DNA of 34,474 nucleotides, taken from assembly GCA_035556075.1 (NCBI GenBank), contig DATMFQ010000049.1:1-34474 (forward strand), in the 5' to 3' direction. Made by a program: the position numbers and the translations under genes. Origin of the DNA: 73-13 sp035556075. GTDB taxonomy: Bacteria; Actinomycetota; Actinomycetes; Actinomycetales; Microbacteriaceae. The notes under the pieces were generated by a model, which was not told the DNA's origin, ran no database searches, and worked only from the letters and a program-made list of their open reading frames with translations. Below are positions 7,772 through 14,568 of this stretch, piece by piece. The first letter of the stretch is position 1. Every line of letters starts with the position of its first letter.

Positions 7772-8370
7772 GCGGTCCCACGATACAGTTCGTGCTTGGC
7801 GATGTACTGCACGACACCGTCAGGAACGAGATACCACACCGGCCAGCCCTTCGCGACGCGCGCGCGGCAGTCAGTCGAGGAGATCGCGAGCGCTGGCACC
7901 TCCAGTGAGGTGACTCGCTCCGCGGGCAGGCCCGTCGTCGAGAGGCGGTGCCCCGGGCGAGAGACGGCGACGAGGTGGGCGAACTGCCAGATGTCGTCGA
8001 CGTCCTTCCACTCGAGGATCTGTGCGACCGCGTCGGCCCCGGTGATGAAGAACAGGTCGGCGCCCGGGTAGAGCGTGCGGAGGTCGCGGAGCGTGTCGAC
8101 GGTGTAGGTCGGCCCCGCGCGGTCGATGTCGACCCGCGACACGTTGAACCGGGGGTTCGCCGCCGTCGCGATCACCGTCATGAGGTAGCGGTGCTCGCCC
8201 TCGGTGACGTCCGCCTTCATCCACGGCTGCCCGGTCGGGACGAAGATGACTTCGTCGAGCGCAAAGACCTGCGCGACCTCACTGGCCGCGACGAGGTGGC
8301 CGTGGTGGATCGGGTCGAAGGTGCCGCCCATGATCCCGATGCGCGGGCGCACCGCAGCGGCCTCAGTCAT
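7768..8370 (-). CDS. nadD: Nicotinate-nucleotide adenylyltransferase
   Basis: A 200-residue cytoplasmic enzyme that joins nicotinate mononucleotide to AMP from ATP, giving deamido-NAD in NAD biosynthesis. The nucleotidyltransferase signature GIMGGTFDPIHHGHL is at residues 12-26 and contains the HxGH ATP-binding motif. The second signature, ISSTDCR, lies near residues 169-175 (the family's SST-x-[IC]-R site). Length and ends match the family. It overlaps the next gene by ATGA at 7768-7771 and follows a small membrane protein gene by 6 bases, so it belongs to the rplU operon. Confidence 0.95.
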   Translation of the reverse strand: MTEAAAVRPRIGIMGGTFDPIHHGHLVAASEVAQVFALDEVIFVPTGQPWMKADVTEGEHRYLMTVIATAANPRFNVSRVDIDRAGPTYTVDTLRDLRTLYPGADLFFITGADAVAQILEWKDVDDIWQFAHLVAVSRPGHRLSTTGLPAERVTSLEVPALAISSTDCRARVAKGWPVWYLVPDGVVQYIAKHELYRGTA

Positions 8371-8376
8371 CGCGGC

Positions 8377-8586
8377 TCAGTGGCCGGTGTGGCTGTGCTC
8401 GCCGCCGTCGGGCGTGTCCGCCTTGTCGGGAAATCGGTGTGCCACATCACGGAACGACCACGTGATGAGCCCCGTGACGACGAAGAACACTGCCGCGATG
8501 AGCGGGAAGCCCCAGATCGGCAGCACGAGCGGGGCAAGCTCGTGCGCCTCCTCCGCGAGGACGTTGAGGATCGACATGCCCACCAT
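8377..8586 (-). CDS. Small single-pass membrane protein, histidine-rich tail
   Basis: A 69-residue protein with one hydrophobic helix (about residues 17-43) and a short polar tail ending GGEHSHTGH. No known domain is recognised. It lies 21 bases after proA and 6 bases before nadD on the same strand, so it is almost certainly translated within the operon. Small membrane proteins in this slot are common in Microbacteriaceae, to my knowledge without function. Two start codons are possible (8586 or 8577); neither has a clear ribosome binding site. The His-rich tail could bind metal, but four histidines are too few to rely on. Confidence 0.7.
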   Translation of the reverse strand: MVGMSILNVLAEEAHELAPLVLPIWGFPLIAAVFFVVTGLITWSFRDVAHRFPDKADTPDGGEHSHTGH

Positions 8587-8607
8587 CTTAGTGCGACGAC
8601 CGGACGC

Positions 8608-9870
8608 TCAGCCGCGCACCTGGCCGGAGCCCCGCACGAGCCATTTCGTGCTCGTCAGCTCCGCCAAGCCCATCGGTCCGCGGGCGTGCAGTTTCTGTGT
8701 CGAGATGCCGACCTCGGCCCCGAAGCCGAACTCGCCGCCATCGGTGAAGCGGGTACTCGCATTCACCATGACGACGGCCGCGTCGACCTCGGCGAGGAAC
8801 CGCTCCGCCCGGCGGTAGTCGCTCGTCACGATGACCTCGGTGTGCCTGGTGGAGTAGCGACGAATGTGGGCGAGCGCCTCGTCGAGATCGTCGACAATTC
8901 GCAGGTTCATTTCCAGGGCCAGGTGCTCGATCGCGTAGTCCTCCGGCGTGATCGGGATGAGCTCGCCGACGAGCGACTCGGCGGCTTCGTCCCCGTGCAG
9001 GATGACCTGCTGCGCGCGGAGCGCGGCGACCACCGGTGGCACGAGGCGCTCGGCGGCGTCGCGGTGGACGAGCAGCGTCTCCGCGGCGTTGCACACGCTG
9101 GGGCGCTGCACTTTCGCGTTGACGACGATGTCAACGGCCATGTCGGTCTCAGCGGTCGCGTCGAGGAAGACGTGGACGATGCCAGCGCCCGTCTCGATGA
9201 CGGGCACCTTGGACTCGCGCACGACCGTGTCGATGAGGTTCTGGCTGCCACGGGGAATGAGGACGTCGACGTAGCCGCGCGCGCCCATGAGCTGGGTAGC
9301 GCCCTCGCGACCGAACTCGTCGATCGTCTGGACCGCGTCCCGCGGCAGGCCGACGGAGTCGAGTGCGTCCTGGATGAGCGCGACGAGCACCCGGTTCGTC
9401 TGCTCGGCCGCCGTGCCGCCACGGAGTACGGTCGCATTGCCCGACTTGAGGGCGAGCGCGGCGATGTCGATCGTCACGTTCGGCCGCGCCTCGTAGATCG
9501 CACCGATTACCCCGAACGGCACGCGCACTTGTGACAGCTGCAGCCCGTTGGGCAGGGTGTGCCCCCGGACGACACCGCCGACGGGGTCGGGCAGCGCGAT
9601 GATCTCGCGCACCGCCGCCGAAAGCCCCTCGAGTCGCGCGGGGTTGAGGGTCAGCCGGTCGATGAGACCGGCGGACAGTCCGTTATCGCGACCGTTGGCG
9701 AGGTCGAGTTCGTTCGCCGTGAGGATCTCGGCGGTGCGATCCTGGATCGCTCGCGCGATCGCCTCCAGCCCCGCGTCCTTCTCCGTCGTCGACGCGAGAC
9801 CGAGCGGCCGGGAGGCATCGCGGGCGAGGGTGAGCTTGTCGATGAGCGTGAGCGCGGTGGTCTGCGTCAT
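8608..9870 (-). CDS. proA: Glutamate-5-semialdehyde dehydrogenase (gamma-glutamyl phosphate reductase)
   Basis: Second step of proline synthesis: NADPH-dependent reduction of gamma-glutamyl phosphate to glutamate semialdehyde. The start at 9870 is preferred because AGG lies 9 bases upstream; the ATG at 9879 has its AGG directly against it. The product is then 420 residues, normal for the family. Landmarks, numbered from the upstream ATG (three more than from 9870), are GVIGAIYEARPNVT (123-136), NAKVQRPSVCNAAETLL with catalytic Cys263, and near the end TDGGEFGFGAEVGISTQKLHARGPMGL. All catalytic signatures are intact. It follows proB by 51 bases on the same strand, so ProB can hand its unstable product directly to ProA. 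Confidence 0.96.
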   Translation of the reverse strand: MTQTTALTLIDKLTLARDASRPLGLASTTEKDAGLEAIARAIQDRTAEILTANELDLANGRDNGLSAGLIDRLTLNPARLEGLSAAVREIIALPDPVGGVVRGHTLPNGLQLSQVRVPFGVIGAIYEARPNVTIDIAALALKSGNATVLRGGTAAEQTNRVLVALIQDALDSVGLPRDAVQTIDEFGREGATQLMGARGYVDVLIPRGSQNLIDTVVRESKVPVIETGAGIVHVFLDATAETDMAVDIVVNAKVQRPSVCNAAETLLVHRDAAERLVPPVVAALRAQQVILHGDEAAESLVGELIPITPEDYAIEHLALEMNLRIVDDLDEALAHIRRYSTRHTEVIVTSDYRRAERFLAEVDAAVVMVNASTRFTDGGEFGFGAEVGISTQKLHARGPMGLAELTSTKWLVRGSGQVRG

Positions 9871-9921
9871 GCCCGTCATCCTACGGTCCGACCGGGGACC
9901 CCACCTGGGCCGAGGCCGACG

Positions 9922-10758
9922 TCAGCCCTGGGGCGCGGCGTCGAACCAGGTGCCGAGCACCTTCCCCGCGAGCGCGTCGGCGACCTTCGCCGTGTCGGCG
10001 AGCAGCGTCGGCACGCCGAAGGAGTTCGCGTACTTCGCTGCGGCGACCTTCGTGCCCGCGCCACCCGTGCCGACGCCCGCGCTGCCGATCCCGCCGAAGG
10101 TGATGCCCGGCAGATCGTCGTCGTGCGCGACCCGGTCGATGCGCTCGGCACCGGGCTCCGACGGCGGGCGCGTGTACAGCGCGTCGATGTCGCTGAGCAA
10201 GATGAGGACGTCGGCGCCGACGAGGACCGCCACGAGCGCCGCGAGCCGGTCGTTGTCGCCGAAGCGGATCTCCTGCGTCGCGACCGTGTCGTTCTCATTG
10301 ACGATGGGGAGCACCCCGAGACCGAGGAGCCGCTCCATCGCGCGCCGCGCATTCGCCCGCGTCGCGGGCAGCTCGAGGTCGCCGGCGGTGAGCAGCACCT
10401 GGCCCGCGACGACGCGGTACCGGTCGAGTGAGGTCTGGTAGCGCCACATGAGCACGTTCTGCCCGACGGCGGCAGCGGCCTGCTGAGTCGCGAGGTCGCC
10501 CGCGTCGCGCAGCCGCACATCGAGGCCGAGGTACGGGATGGCGGTCGCGATCGCCCCGGAGGACACGAGGATGACCTCGGCCCCACCCTCCCGCGCGGCG
10601 ACGAGCGCGTCGACGAGCGAGTCGATCTGCGCGACGTGGTCGCCGGTGACGGAGGAACTGCCGACCTTGACGACGATTCGCGAGGCGGCGGGGATGTCCG
10701 CGTGGTTGCGGACCGCAGTCACGATCGGCAGGGCTCCGGTGTCAGCGGGCACGGTCAT
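9922..10758 (-). CDS. proB: Glutamate 5-kinase, short form without PUA domain
   Basis: First, proline-regulated step of proline synthesis: phosphorylates glutamate at the gamma carboxyl. The 278 residues are just the amino-acid kinase domain. Visible are VVKVGSSSVTG (28-38), VSSGAIA (about 66), the ENDTVATQEIRFGDNDRLAALVA block (about 154-176) and GTGGAGTKVAAAKYA (about 231-245). The protein ends directly after the kinase domain, so the roughly 100-residue C-terminal PUA domain of E. coli and Mycobacterium ProB is absent. There is no frameshift and a normal stop, so this looks like a lineage feature. It overlaps obg by ATGA (10755-10758). Confidence 0.95.
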   Translation of the reverse strand: MTVPADTGALPIVTAVRNHADIPAASRIVVKVGSSSVTGDHVAQIDSLVDALVAAREGGAEVILVSSGAIATAIPYLGLDVRLRDAGDLATQQAAAAVGQNVLMWRYQTSLDRYRVVAGQVLLTAGDLELPATRANARRAMERLLGLGVLPIVNENDTVATQEIRFGDNDRLAALVAVLVGADVLILLSDIDALYTRPPSEPGAERIDRVAHDDDLPGITFGGIGSAGVGTGGAGTKVAAAKYANSFGVPTLLADTAKVADALAGKVLGTWFDAAPQG

Positions 10759-12266
10759 TCCTCGTCTCCCGTCCAGATGCCCGCTTCGCGCTCGGCCGCG
10801 AGCTCGGCGCGCGCGGCGGCCTTCGCATCCATCCGCTCGTGGTACTCGGCCACTCGCTCCTTGTTGGTGCGGCGGCGCGTGCCACCGTCGAGCCGGGCGT
10901 CGGTGCCGCGCGGGCTCGTCATGAGCTCAGCGGTGCTCATGAGCGTCGGCTCCCAGTCGAAGGTGACCTGTCGGGCGCCGCGGCCGATGACGACCGTCGC
11001 GCCCGGGGTCGCGCCCGCGCGGTACAGCTCGTCCTCGACACCGAGTCGCGCGAGCCGGTCGGCGAGGTAGCCGACCGCCTCGTCGTTGTCGAAATCGGTT
11101 TGCGCGATCCACCGCTCCGGTTTCTCACCAAGCACCCGGTACAGCGGCGTCGTGCCGCCCTCGACGGTGACGGTGAAGTCGCGGGCGTCGACAGCGCGCG
11201 GCCGGAGCACGATGCGCTCCCGGACCGTCTCGGCCTCCGCCTTCGCCCGGCGGTCGGCATCGACGAGTTGCGCGAGCGCGAAGCTCAGCTCCCGCAGGCC
11301 CTCCCGGGAGACGGCGGACACCGGGAAGACCCGATAGCCGCGGGCCTCGAGGTCCGCGGTGACGAATTCGGCGAGCTCCCGTCCGTCCGGCACATCGATC
11401 TTGTTGAGGGCGATGAATGCGGGGCGCTCGAGCAGCGGCACCTGCCCCTCCGGCACCTCATACGCGCCGAGCTCGCCGAGGATCACGTCGAGGTCGCTGA
11501 TCGGGTCGCGCCCGGGCTCGAGCGTCGCGCAGTCGAGGACGTGGAGCAGCGCCGTGCACCGCTCGACATGGCGGAGGAACTCGTGACCGAGCCCCCGGCC
11601 CTCACTGGCCCCCTCGATGAGACCGGGCACATCGGCGATCGTGTACCGGGTCGAACCGGCCTCGACGACCCCGAGGTTCGGGTGGAGGGTGGTGAAGGGG
11701 TAGTCGGCGATCTTCGGCTTCGCGGCGCTCAGCGCGGCGATGAGGCTCGACTTGCCCGCGGACGGGTAGCCGACAAGCGCGACGTCCGCGACGGTCTTCA
11801 GCTCGAGCAGGACGTCGCCCTCCCAGCCGGGCGTGCCCTTGAGCGCGAAGCCGGGTGCCTTGCGCTTCGCCGTCGCGAGTGCCGCATTGCCGAGGCCACC
11901 GCGACCACCCGGGGCGACGACAAACCGCATGCCGGGCTGGTCGAGGTCGACGAGCAGGTCACCGTCCGCGGTCTTCACCACCGTGCCGACCGGCACCTTC
12001 AGCACCGATTCGGCGCCGTTCGCGCCGTGGCGCAGGTCCCCAGCGCCCGCATTCCCGCTGCCGGATCGCTGGTGCGGGGCGAACTTCAGCGTCAGCAACG
12101 TCGTCTCCTGCGGGTCGGCGAGGAGCACGATGTCACCGCCGTCACCGCCGTTGCCGCCGTCGGGTCCACCGAGCGGTTTGAACTTCTCCCGGCGCACCGA
12201 GATGCACCCGTTGCCGCCGTCGCCGGCGCTGAGGTGCAGCGTCACCTGGTCGACGAACGTGGTCAC
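10755..12266 (-). CDS. obgE: Obg-family GTPase (CgtA)
   Basis: A 503-residue essential GTPase that binds the 50S subunit and links ribosome assembly to growth and stress. The start is the GTG at 12266, with AGGAGG 8 bases upstream. The glycine-rich Obg fold spans residues 2-158 (VDQVTLHLSAGDGGNG, GGPDGGNGGDGG). The G domain follows: G1 GYPSAGKSS (166-174), G2/G3 DYPFTTLHPNLG and DVPGLIEGAS, G4 NKID. A C-terminal OCT domain precedes a basic tail typical of actinobacteria. It lies downstream of rpmA after an 82-base gap with a hairpin, and overlaps proB by 4 bases. Confidence 0.96.
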   Translation of the reverse strand: MTTFVDQVTLHLSAGDGGNGCISVRREKFKPLGGPDGGNGGDGGDIVLLADPQETTLLTLKFAPHQRSGSGNAGAGDLRHGANGAESVLKVPVGTVVKTADGDLLVDLDQPGMRFVVAPGGRGGLGNAALATAKRKAPGFALKGTPGWEGDVLLELKTVADVALVGYPSAGKSSLIAALSAAKPKIADYPFTTLHPNLGVVEAGSTRYTIADVPGLIEGASEGRGLGHEFLRHVERCTALLHVLDCATLEPGRDPISDLDVILGELGAYEVPEGQVPLLERPAFIALNKIDVPDGRELAEFVTADLEARGYRVFPVSAVSREGLRELSFALAQLVDADRRAKAEAETVRERIVLRPRAVDARDFTVTVEGGTTPLYRVLGEKPERWIAQTDFDNDEAVGYLADRLARLGVEDELYRAGATPGATVVIGRGARQVTFDWEPTLMSTAELMTSPRGTDARLDGGTRRRTNKERVAEYHERMDAKAAARAELAAEREAGIWTGDEE

Positions 12267-12292
12267 GGATTCATCCTCCTGCAAATGCGAGA

Positions 12293-12322
12293 GCGCGGTG
12301 CGTCCACCTGGGACGACCGCGC
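12293..12322 (-). terminator. Hairpin in the rpmA-obg gap, probable attenuator
   Basis: GCGCGGT (12293-12299) pairs with ACCGCGC (12316-12322), and directly inside, CGTCC (12301-12305) pairs with GGACG (12311-12315) around a 5-base loop, with one bulged base. The 12-bp stem falls between rpmA and obg without a T-tract. It may partly terminate or protect the abundant rplU-rpmA message so that obg and later genes are made at lower levels. Confidence 0.5.
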
Positions 12323-12347
12323 TTCGCGACGTGTGGTGCCCTGCGGA

Positions 12348-12602
12348 TCACTCCGCGGCGAGGATGTTGACGACCTTGCGGCCGCCCTTCGCCCCGAACT
12401 CGACGGCGCCAGCCGCGAGCGCGAACAGCGTGTCGTCACCGCCACGGCCGACATTGACGCCGGGGTGGAAGTGGGTGCCGCGCTGCCGGACGATGATCTC
12501 GCCGGCGTTGACGCTCTGACCACCGAAGCGCTTGACGCCGAGGCGCTGCGCGTTCGAGTCGCGGCCGTTGCGAGTGGAGCTTGCGCCCTTCTTGTGTGCC
12601 AT
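12348..12602 (-). CDS. rpmA: 50S ribosomal protein L27
   Basis: An 84-residue ribosomal protein whose N-terminal tail reaches the peptidyl-transferase centre. It starts MAHKKGASSTRNGRDS and continues QRLGVKRFGGQSVNAGEIIVRQRGTHFHPGVNVGRGGDDTLFAL in recognisable blocks, the full family pattern. There is no N-terminal extension of the Firmicutes type that needs protease cleavage. It begins 14 bases after rplU. Confidence 0.98.
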   Translation of the reverse strand: MAHKKGASSTRNGRDSNAQRLGVKRFGGQSVNAGEIIVRQRGTHFHPGVNVGRGGDDTLFALAAGAVEFGAKGGRKVVNILAAE

Positions 12603-12616
12603 CTGAACTCAGCCCC

Positions 12617-12925
12617 TTACGCGATCTTCGTGATCTTGACGCGGGTGAGCTCCTGGCGGTGGCCCTGACGCTTCTTGTACCCGGTCTTGTTCTTGTACTT
12701 CTGGATGATGATCTTCGGCCCGCGCTCGTCACGCACGACCTCCGCCTCGACCTTGACCTTCGCGAGCGCGGCCGCGTCGAGCGTGACCTTGTCGCCGTCG
12801 GCGAGGAGCACCGCCGGCAGCGTCACCGTCTCGCCGGCAGCGGCGTCGAGCCGATCGAGCACGACGATCGTGCCGACCTCGACCTTTTCCTGCCGCGCAC
12901 CCGCGCGGACGATCGCGTACACCAT
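12617..12925 (-). CDS. rplU: 50S ribosomal protein L21
   Basis: A 102-residue protein that binds 23S rRNA. The frame is open further upstream, but the family starts MVYAIVRAGARQEKV, which places the start at the ATG at 12925. A weak GGGAT lies 6-10 bases before it. The basic C-terminal signature KKRQGHRQELTRVKI is present (about 83-97). It is the first gene of the operon that runs to rsfS and the tRNA; the promoter is at 13021-13049, leaving a leader of about 90 bases. Confidence 0.97.
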   Translation of the reverse strand: MVYAIVRAGARQEKVEVGTIVVLDRLDAAAGETVTLPAVLLADGDKVTLDAAALAKVKVEAEVVRDERGPKIIIQKYKNKTGYKKRQGHRQELTRVKITKIA

Positions 12926-13020
12926 TGGTGATCCCATCTGTGAAAGCTTCTGCGCTTCGGCCCGAATCCGGTCCTTGAGCGACGCGGCGGCGCGGTTCAG
13001 ACTGCGCACGCCGACGTTCA

Positions 13021-13049
13021 ATCATAGGGGCTGGTCGCCCCTCCCGCAA
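13021..13049 (-). promoter_or_regulatory. Vegetative sigma promoter of the rplU-rpmA-obg operon
   Basis: On the minus strand, TTGCGG (13044-13049) is followed after exactly 17 bases by TATGAT (13021-13026), a good match to the housekeeping -35/-10 pattern. It lies about 95 bases before rplU in otherwise very GC-rich sequence. The spacer carries an inverted repeat AGGGGC/GCCCCT (13026-13031 and 13037-13042) that could be an operator. A small hairpin ACCCG/CGGGT (13050-13064) just upstream may terminate the preceding gene. Confidence 0.65.
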
Positions 13050-13115
13050 ACCCGCGGCGCGGGTGCCTCGGCACGCTAGCGCCCGGCACGAGCGCAGGAG
13101 CGCGCACGCGGTCGC

Positions 13116-14255
13116 TCACGCCCGTGCCAACGCCTGTCCGTACAGTCCGATCGCGCGGACGAACACCAGGACCCACCCGAAGAGCAGCGCAACGGCGACG
13201 AACTCGGTGCCCGCGAGGTTGTAATACCCGATCGGGACCCACAGCAGCGCCGCGACAACGATGCCGGCAGCGACGAGCAGCGAGATGAGGATGGTGTCGC
13301 GGGCGAGCCCGGGCAGCCGGATCGCAGCGACGAGGAAGGCGCCAAAGCACAGCAGAATACCGACGGCCGCGGAGATGTGCGCAGGCGGGCTAACGGCGTC
13401 CGGCACGACACCGACGATGATGAGGCACAGGCCCATTCCCGCAAACAGCCCGGCGAGCACCCCGGCCCGGCGCCCGACACGCTCGCCGCGGTGCGCGAGC
13501 CCGCGTTCGATGTCGTGCCCGATGAACTCCGCGAGTGCCGTGACGAGCAGCCCGGTGATGACGACCGCGAAGTTGAAACGGTAGCCGGAGACCTCGCTGA
13601 TGTTGCCGAGCTGCGAGAAGTGCAGCTGCCACCACGTGTCGTCCGGGGTGCGGAGCATGCTCGCCATCGTCCCGGCGAAGAGCACGAGGGTCGCCAGCAG
13701 CGCGACGCCCTCGGCGGACACGAGCGAGCCGGTGACGACGGCGATATACGTCAGCGCGGCGACCGCGACCCCCGCGAGGATCGCCCCGCCGACCGGGTCG
13801 ACGTCGAGCCCGCGGAAGCCGAGCTGGAAGAGATTCGCGACCGCGAGCACCGCGTAGTACGCGAGCGTGCCCATGCCGACGCCCATCGCACCGCGGCTGA
13901 TGATCCGACGCCACAGGGGGATCCGCTGACGCCGCCAGCCGGCGTGACCGAGTCGGCTCGCGCGGAGGTCCGCGAGGATGAACCCGAGCCCCGCCGCGAC
14001 GGCACTCATCGACGCGGCGATAGCGCCGAGCGAGGCGTCGCCCCCGAAGTCCCCGAGCGAGGCATCGCCGGCGAGCGGGCGCCGCTCGCCCCACATGAGG
14101 ATCGTGCCGAGCACCGCCGCGAGGACGAATGCGACGACCGCCGCCCGGCTGGCCGCCGACTCGATCCTGGCCTGATACCGCGGGCCGTGCCGCCCAGCAC
14201 CCGCGGTCGAGGACCCAGCGAGTGAGGGCTCGGCGGCGTCAGTCGGCAGGCTCAC
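13116..14255 (-). CDS. DUF998-like multi-pass membrane protein
   Basis: About 379 residues if started at the GTG at 14255 (VSLPTDAAEPS). The frame is open to 14312, but that would overlap the divergent DUF4031 gene, so the later start is preferred; its ribosome binding site is weak. After a polar N-terminal 30 residues it has about ten hydrophobic segments. The segment with WWQLHFSQLGNISEVSGYRFNF resembles the central signature of DUF998 membrane proteins. No enzymatic motif is recognised and its role is unknown. It lies alone upstream of the rplU promoter, separated by about 90 bases and a small hairpin. Confidence 0.72.
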   Translation of the reverse strand: MSLPTDAAEPSLAGSSTAGAGRHGPRYQARIESAASRAAVVAFVLAAVLGTILMWGERRPLAGDASLGDFGGDASLGAIAASMSAVAAGLGFILADLRASRLGHAGWRRQRIPLWRRIISRGAMGVGMGTLAYYAVLAVANLFQLGFRGLDVDPVGGAILAGVAVAALTYIAVVTGSLVSAEGVALLATLVLFAGTMASMLRTPDDTWWQLHFSQLGNISEVSGYRFNFAVVITGLLVTALAEFIGHDIERGLAHRGERVGRRAGVLAGLFAGMGLCLIIVGVVPDAVSPPAHISAAVGILLCFGAFLVAAIRLPGLARDTILISLLVAAGIVVAALLWVPIGYYNLAGTEFVAVALLFGWVLVFVRAIGLYGQALARA

Positions 14256-14301
14256 CCCAACACGGTATCGCCTCGGCAAACCCGCGAGATAAGGTCGCAC
14301 C

Positions 14302-14562
14302 GTGATCCTCATCGACGAGCCGATGTGGCCGAATCATGGCCGACTCTGGGGGCACCTCATCAGCGACACAGACCTCGACGAGCTGCATGCATTCGCGGCG
14401 CGCGCCGAGATCCCGGCCCGCGCATTCGACCTCGATCACTATGACTACCCCGAGGAGCGGCGCGACCAGCTTGTCGCGCTCGGTGCCACACTCGTGTCGG
14501 CACGCGAGCTCACCCGGCGGCTTATCGCGAGCGGCCTGCGCGTGCCCGCCCGGGACCGCTGA
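14302..14562 (+). CDS. DUF4031 domain protein
   Basis: An 86-residue protein that matches my recollection of the small actinobacterial DUF4031 family: it starts MILIDEPMWPNHGRLWGHLISD, then ELHAFAARAEIPARAFDLDHYDYPEERRD, and ends in a Leu/Arg-rich helix. The GTG start at 14302 has AAGG 7 bases upstream. The function is unknown; the conserved D, H, W and Y residues hint at an enzyme or binding fold. It is convergent with rne (6-base gap), with no visible terminator between them. Confidence 0.8.
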   Translation: MILIDEPMWPNHGRLWGHLISDTDLDELHAFAARAEIPARAFDLDHYDYPEERRDQLVALGATLVSARELTRRLIASGLRVPARDR

Positions 14563-14568
14563 GCCGAA

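Noticed and set aside
13021..13064. A conserved L21 autoregulatory leader RNA
   Set aside because: Only two short hairpins are present, one of them inside the promoter spacer; nothing resembles a described ribosomal-protein leader.
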